Shown here piece after piece: positions 25,564 to 29,170 of a stretch of DNA of 29,170 nt (positions within the stretch are counted from its first letter, which is position 1; every line of letters starts with the position of its first letter). The DNA comes from a virus: the IMG/VR virus record IMGVR_UViG_3300022744_000081, positions 1 through 29,170 of that record; one strand, written 5' to 3'. Below the pieces are notes generated by a model. That model was not told the DNA's origin and did no database searches. It worked only from the letters and a program-made list of their open reading frames with translations. The position numbers and the translations under genes are program-made.

Positions 25564-26162
25564 TGGGACCGGAAATCCGACTACACTGCCGAGCAGATAA
25601 CCCCGCGTGGGAGCGGGTTGTCTTTGCTGAAGTCCTGATCCCGGAAACGCCAAACGTTTACGGGGACTACTGGACGCACGAGGGCGTCAAGGAAGCGGCA
25701 TACGAGTTCATGCGTGTCGGCTTTGCCATCGACATCAACCACGACAACATTGACGTTACCGGCTCCGTCTACGTGGTTGAGAGCTTTATCGTCCGCCCCG
25801 GTGATCCAGACTTCATCGAAGGTTCGTGGGTTGTCGCCATGAAGATCGAAGATGACGACATCTGGGAGCAGGTACTCAACAACGAAATTAACGGCTACTC
25901 CTACGAGGCATTGATTGCTTTTCTGAGGGGAACGCTTAAAATGGACGACGACGGCATTCGCACTGGGTACACCGAGCCTGACCTTAACGACGGTCACGTG
26001 CACGGGTTCATGGTGATAATGGACGCCGAGAATCGCCCTATTTCGGGCGGGACGGATGAAACCAACGGGCACTCCCATACGATCACGCAGCACACCGTCA
26101 CGGACACTGCGGCAGGGCACAGCCATCGATATAACCTAGTTTCCGGGAAGGAAGGTAAATGA
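25560..26162 (+). CDS. Prohead protease (XkdF-like) with His-rich C-terminal tail
   Basis: 200 residues. EVLIPETPNVYGDYWTHEGVKEA, IDINHDN (His61), VVESF, GSWVVAMKI and EINGYSYEAL (Ser114) match the XkdF-type serine protease that matures the prohead; His61 and Ser114 are the likely catalytic pair. The C-terminal 50 residues add GHVHGF, GHSHTI and GHSHRY motifs, which could bind metal as HxH repeats do in phage fibre tips. ATG 25560 overlaps the portal stop; ATG 25563 is an alternative. Confidence 0.88.
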   Translation: MMGPEIRLHCRADNPAWERVVFAEVLIPETPNVYGDYWTHEGVKEAAYEFMRVGFAIDINHDNIDVTGSVYVVESFIVRPGDPDFIEGSWVVAMKIEDDDIWEQVLNNEINGYSYEALIAFLRGTLKMDDDGIRTGYTEPDLNDGHVHGFMVIMDAENRPISGGTDETNGHSHTITQHTVTDTAAGHSHRYNLVSGKEGK

Positions 26163-27577
26163 CTGAGGTAACCAAGGATGTCGGCCTAGCCCGCATCGTA
26201 AAACCCAAGTTCCTAACGCTGGTGGGGCGACCCGCCAATCAAGTAGCTTTCAAGGTAATTCGTGACGACAATGGAGAAACAACTATGACCGCACCGCACA
26301 TTCAACGTAAGCGGGTTCGCCGTGCCGAGCCGCTGATTTCCATCGAGTTCGAGGTCAGTGTCAGCGACGAGCAGATTCAGAAGACCATGGCGGACTGGGG
26401 AGTCTCCGAGTTCAACATTGAAACCGTTGACGACAAGAAACGCGTGCGTTGCTCCGATGCACCGGACGGGGCCGAGACGATGAACGTCAAGCTCAACGAC
26501 TGCACCGCTACGATTTTGAAACCGATTTCACAACGCGCAGACACCGCAAATGCACACATCGCTGTTGCGGCTATCGAGTTTGCCGCTGACTACTTCCCGG
26601 ACCCGGAAGATATTTCTGCATGGTGCAAGCGTAGTAATATTGACTTTTCAAACCTCGCCGTAGAAAATGGCGCTCAACAGACTGTTGCGCGTCGGGGTGT
26701 TACGGTTGCAGAAGGTGCAGAGACGCGTAAGATTGAGGTAGATGGTGGTGTTCAGTTCGTCGTAGCGCGGGCCGACTCCCAAGATATTCCGGAAGACTTC
26801 GTTACCGTCATCAATGACGCTGCGTATGGTTGCTGGGGTTGGGGCCAGTTGGATTTCGCTGCTACAATGGCGGATGTGGAATTCTGCGAGATGTCTCAGG
26901 AAGCGGTTTACACTTTGAATCGCGTGGTTGATCGTATTCTGTTCTACAGCGATATGCCGATCACGTTGCGCAAAGAGTTGGTCGTTAACGCCACTACGCA
27001 GTTTGCCGATTATATTGTGACCCTGATGGACGCTCTCCCAGCACGGGTCGTTGTTGCTAACCGTTCCATCCTTGAGAAGGAGAAGTTAATGAGCAAAGAC
27101 AAGGGGCAAGACGGCCAAGCCGTAGAGCGTCAGGATCAAACCGGCGCGAACGACAAGGCCACTGAAGCCGGTGCAGCTACCGGCGCTACCGATGCCGCTG
27201 AAGCCAAGCCGAACGGCGACGGCATTACGCGTGCCGATGTCGAAAAGATGATTGGTGATGCCATGACCGGTATCTCCACTCAACTCGCTACGTTACAGTC
27301 TTCGCTTGCCGCTCCGGCTCAAGCGGAAGCGCAGCGCAGCGATGGCACTACCGGCGAACAGGGCGATAAGTCCGGTTCCAAGGAAGATGCTTCTGGTGAA
27401 ACCCTGCTTGAAGTCCTGCGTTCGATTAAGGACCTTGGCGAGTCCGTCAAGGGCGTTGCTGAGCGTGTGCAGTCTCTGGAGGGCTCGACCGTTGTCCGTA
27501 GCGATGCTGCCGACGACAAGCAACAAGCCACCCAGCGCAAGGACGTTTTCAAAGGCATGTTCGGTAGCCAGAAGTAA
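26159..27577 (+). CDS. Capsid assembly protein: XkdF-type N-terminus plus scaffold-like C-terminus
   Basis: 472 residues. The first 42 (KPKFLTLVGRPANQVAFKVIR) match the segment that follows the protease domain in XkdF-like proteins. 43-310 is a mixed domain I do not recognise. From 311 it is Ala/Gln/Asp-rich and coiled-coil-like, ending DVFKGMFGSQK, as in scaffolds. Two in-frame internal starts with Shine-Dalgarno sites (26285, 27089) suggest several products. A palindrome copy (26517-26530) is inside the coding sequence. Confidence 0.8.
   Translation: MTEVTKDVGLARIVKPKFLTLVGRPANQVAFKVIRDDNGETTMTAPHIQRKRVRRAEPLISIEFEVSVSDEQIQKTMADWGVSEFNIETVDDKKRVRCSDAPDGAETMNVKLNDCTATILKPISQRADTANAHIAVAAIEFAADYFPDPEDISAWCKRSNIDFSNLAVENGAQQTVARRGVTVAEGAETRKIEVDGGVQFVVARADSQDIPEDFVTVINDAAYGCWGWGQLDFAATMADVEFCEMSQEAVYTLNRVVDRILFYSDMPITLRKELVVNATTQFADYIVTLMDALPARVVVANRSILEKEKLMSKDKGQDGQAVERQDQTGANDKATEAGAATGATDAAEAKPNGDGITRADVEKMIGDAMTGISTQLATLQSSLAAPAQAEAQRSDGTTGEQGDKSGSKEDASGETLLEVLRSIKDLGESVKGVAERVQSLEGSTVVRSDAADDKQQATQRKDVFKGMFGSQK
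26517..26530. promoter_or_regulatory. Dispersed palindrome, copy 14 (TGAAACCGATTTCA), intragenic
   Basis: Inside the 26159 gene, over codons for LKPIS. The only copy well inside a coding sequence. Central variant CCGA. Confidence 0.75.
27089..27577 (+). CDS. Probable nested scaffold protein (internal start)
   Basis: An ATG at 27089 is in frame with the 26159 gene and lies 6 nt after AAGGAG (27077-27082). It would give a 162-residue Asp/Ala/Gln-rich, coiled-coil-type protein ending MFGSQK. Phage capsid operons often produce a scaffold this way, as lambda Nu3 does inside C. Expression of the short form is inferred from the start signals only. Confidence 0.6.
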   Translation: MSKDKGQDGQAVERQDQTGANDKATEAGAATGATDAAEAKPNGDGITRADVEKMIGDAMTGISTQLATLQSSLAAPAQAEAQRSDGTTGEQGDKSGSKEDASGETLLEVLRSIKDLGESVKGVAERVQSLEGSTVVRSDAADDKQQATQRKDVFKGMFGSQK

Positions 27578-27624
27578 CCGACGAGCCACCACGACTTTTC
27601 ATTCTTTCCAAGGAGAAACACAAG

Positions 27625-28578
27625 ATGCTTACCAATCAAGAACTGGCTCGCCGTGCTGACCTCGTACTGGCGGACCTAAACGCCAACGGTGGTCTACTGG
27701 ACCCCGAGCAGGCCAACACCTTCATCGATCTGCTTCTGGAGCAACCGACGATCCTGCGCCAAGTGCGTCAGATTCGTATGAGCGCCCCGGAGCGCAAGAT
27801 CAATAAGATCGGTTTCGGTTCTCGTATCCTGAAGGCCGCACCGCAAGGCACCACCCCGTACGACGACCCGGCTACCGGCGTCAACAATCGTTACCTCGCG
27901 GCTGCTGACCGTTCCAAGCCGACGACCTCGCAAATCCAACTGAACACCAAGGAAGTCATCGCGGAAGTCCGCCTGCCTTACGAAGTTCTGGAAGACAACA
28001 TCGAAGGCGAATCCTTCGAGTCCCACATCATGCGCCTCATTGCTGAACGCGCCGCTGTGGACTTCGAGGAATTTGCTTTGTTCGCCGATACCGCTTCGGG
28101 TGATGCTTTCCTCGCCCTGCAAGACGGCTACCTGAAGCGCATGACCTCGCATGTGGTCAACAACGCCTCTGCCGGTGTCTCCCCGACCATGTTCACCGCA
28201 GGTCTACTGGCCATGCCGCAGAAGTATCTGCGCAACATCGCCCAGATGAAGCATTTTGTTTCCGTCGCCAACACGATCAAGTACCGCTCCAAGGTTGCTG
28301 AGCGTGCCACCGGCTACGGCGATTCGATGCTGACCCAAGGTGGCCCGATCTACGCTCAAGGCGTGGCCGTTGAAGCCGCCCCGATGCTGGCCGCTCAAGG
28401 CACTGGTAACTCGGGTATCTTCACCTACCCGCAGAACCTGATCTTCGGTATTCAGCGTCAACTCCAAGTCGAAACCGACAAGGATATCCGTTCGCGTGAA
28501 ATCATCATCGTCCTAACCGCCCGTGTCGCTCTGGGTATCGAAGACGAAGACGCAACGGTCAAGTACACCAACATCTAA
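27625..28578 (+). CDS. Major capsid protein (XkdG-like, HK97 fold)
   Basis: 317 residues from ATG 27625 after AAGGAGAAACACAAG. LLDPEQANTFIDLLLEQPTILRQVRQIRMSAPERKINKIGFGSRIL matches the N-terminal part of the XkdG/major capsid family, followed by STEVTLPYEVLEDNIEG-like (TKEVIAEVRLPYEVLED) and IMRLIAERAAVDFEEFALFAD. This family forms HK97-fold icosahedral shells. It has stronger G/C-ending codon use than the small genes, fitting high expression, and is followed by a terminator. Confidence 0.93.
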   Translation: MLTNQELARRADLVLADLNANGGLLDPEQANTFIDLLLEQPTILRQVRQIRMSAPERKINKIGFGSRILKAAPQGTTPYDDPATGVNNRYLAAADRSKPTTSQIQLNTKEVIAEVRLPYEVLEDNIEGESFESHIMRLIAERAAVDFEEFALFADTASGDAFLALQDGYLKRMTSHVVNNASAGVSPTMFTAGLLAMPQKYLRNIAQMKHFVSVANTIKYRSKVAERATGYGDSMLTQGGPIYAQGVAVEAAPMLAAQGTGNSGIFTYPQNLIFGIQRQLQVETDKDIRSREIIIVLTARVALGIEDEDATVKYTNI

Positions 28579-28593
28579 GTTGGTAGCGGCACC

Positions 28594-28613
28594 GGGGGCT
28601 TCGGCCCCTTTGT
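28594..28613 (+). terminator. Terminator-like hairpin after major capsid gene
   Basis: GGGGC-TTCG-GCCCC (28595-28608) followed by TTTGTC. A stable tetraloop with a short T-run, so perhaps partial read-through into the next gene. Confidence 0.7.
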
Positions 28614-28619
28614 CGCGTT

Positions 28620-28633
28620 TGAAATCGATTTCA
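28620..28633. promoter_or_regulatory. Dispersed palindrome, copy 15 (TGAAATCGATTTCA)
   Basis: Perfect palindrome between the capsid terminator and the AAAGGAG of the 28646 gene, abutting the Shine-Dalgarno. Confidence 0.85.
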
Positions 28634-28645
28634 AAGGAGAAGTAA

Positions 28646-28960
28646 ATGGCACTTGAGCAAAACGCACTGCTAGGCCACGGCGGTACCGGCTTCCAAGGTA
28701 CCGGTGCAGGCTCGGCTGCGGCGATGATTCGTGAACTGCAAGGTCTGACCGTCGTTGTCTTGACTGGCGCAGCCGCGAATACCAACATTGCTGTCGCAGG
28801 TATTGAGACGGAAGACACCATCGTTTCCGCTATCGAGTTTGAGGCTGGCGTCCCGGTTGACCGTACCGGCGTTACCTCGATCACCTCCGCTGGTAACATC
28901 CAGATCAACGATGTCACCACGGGTAACAAGGTCGTTCTGACCTACTTCCGCAAAGACTGA
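28646..28960 (+). CDS. Probable capsid decoration or structural protein
   Basis: 104 residues from ATG 28646 after AAAGGAGAAGTAA. Gly/Ala/Thr/Val-rich, beta-type (LTVVVLTGAAANTNIAVAGI, VTSITSAGNIQINDVTTGNKV), with few Lys/Arg. Next to the capsid gene in the head operon, this fits a decoration or head-surface protein, but I do not recognise the family. Confidence 0.7.
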   Translation: MALEQNALLGHGGTGFQGTGAGSAAAMIRELQGLTVVVLTGAAANTNIAVAGIETEDTIVSAIEFEAGVPVDRTGVTSITSAGNIQINDVTTGNKVVLTYFRKD

Positions 28961-28989
28961 ATCCTCTAGGTAAAGGTAAGGAGAATCAA

Positions 28990-29170
28990 ATGGCACAACT
29001 CAAAATGGTAGCCGGCAAGACGTACGTAGCCCCGACGATCTTCGGCGTGGAGCGCGTGGTTAATCGCGGCGAGGTGGTTGACGTTTCCGACGAACACGCC
29101 GCAGTCCTGCTGGACGACTTCTATACGGATGCGCTGGGCAACCAGCACTTCTACTTCGCCGAAGTAGGCA
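28990..29170 (+). CDS. Hypothetical structural protein, 3' end outside window
   Basis: At least 60 residues from ATG 28990, after AAGGAGAATCAA; the frame runs to the right edge. MAQLKMVAGKTYVAPTIFGV, then VVNRGEVVDVSDEHAAVLL suggest a small beta-type head or neck protein, to judge by position after capsid genes. Partial, so no further claim. Confidence 0.7.
   Translation, partial: MAQLKMVAGKTYVAPTIFGVERVVNRGEVVDVSDEHAAVLLDDFYTDALGNQHFYFAEVG

Noticed and set aside
1651-28633. The palindrome as an RNA hairpin or terminator
   Set aside because: As RNA it would be a weak 5-bp A/U-rich stem with a 4-nt loop and no T-tract; strict dyad symmetry and positions upstream of promoters fit a DNA-binding site better.

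Overview
The window is a stretch of a double-stranded DNA bacteriophage (or prophage-like) genome, most likely from a phage of a Gram-negative, fairly GC-rich host. Evidence: every convincing gene is on the + strand; genes are short and tightly packed with many ATGA/GTGA start-stop overlaps; Shine-Dalgarno sites are strong; and the right end carries a PBSX/XkdF-XkdG-type head module. The host is inferred (Pseudomonadota-like zinc-binding and DAERY-type small proteins, E. coli-type DnaA boxes); no taxon-specific marker was seen. No large terminase, tail, integrase or polymerase gene lies in the window.

Layout. 1-13.2 kb: about 44 small accessory/early genes, almost all of unknown function, in short operons of 2-8 genes, each operon with its own promoter and 5' leader. 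13.2-15.5 kb: a gene-poor segment with GTGCTGGCAC repeats, a cluster of DnaA boxes (TTATCCACA) and AT-rich DNA, a candidate replication origin, interleaved with three small genes. 15.3-16.7 kb: an AT-rich island of four small genes, the first a diverged paralogue of a GC-rich gene about 1.3 kb upstream; it ends at a strong terminator. 16.7-17.06 kb: repeat-bearing non-coding DNA. 17.06-21.4 kb: a second run of small genes, including an exported protein, a winged-helix protein, a pentapeptide-repeat protein and an HU-like protein. 21.4-23.5 kb: a Cys-rich mini-protein, a deoxynucleoside monophosphate kinase and an M15-like protein with an internal duplication. 23.6-29.2 kb: SNase-like protein, portal, prohead protease, protease-associated/scaffold protein with a nested start, major capsid protein, a probable decoration protein, and the 5' end of another gene.

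Regulation is the most striking aspect. A 14-bp palindrome, TGAAATCGATTTCA with slight variation at its centre, occurs 15 times between 1.65 and 28.63 kb. It sits between -10 box and Shine-Dalgarno, or 30-45 bp upstream of the -10, or within a promoter core, and in a few cases inside coding sequence or supplying the TGA stop of the preceding gene. It resembles a LacI/GalR-class operator in form, and its scatter recalls the stoperators of mycobacteriophage L5. It is combined with a recurring promoter (like CTGGCTCCGTANAATGGC) and a recurring leader in which TCC and GGA flank five bases at the Shine-Dalgarno; changes to CCC and GGG occur together, suggesting a mini-hairpin. These elements form a genome-wide modular regulon. 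The protein that binds the palindrome is not identifiable in this window.
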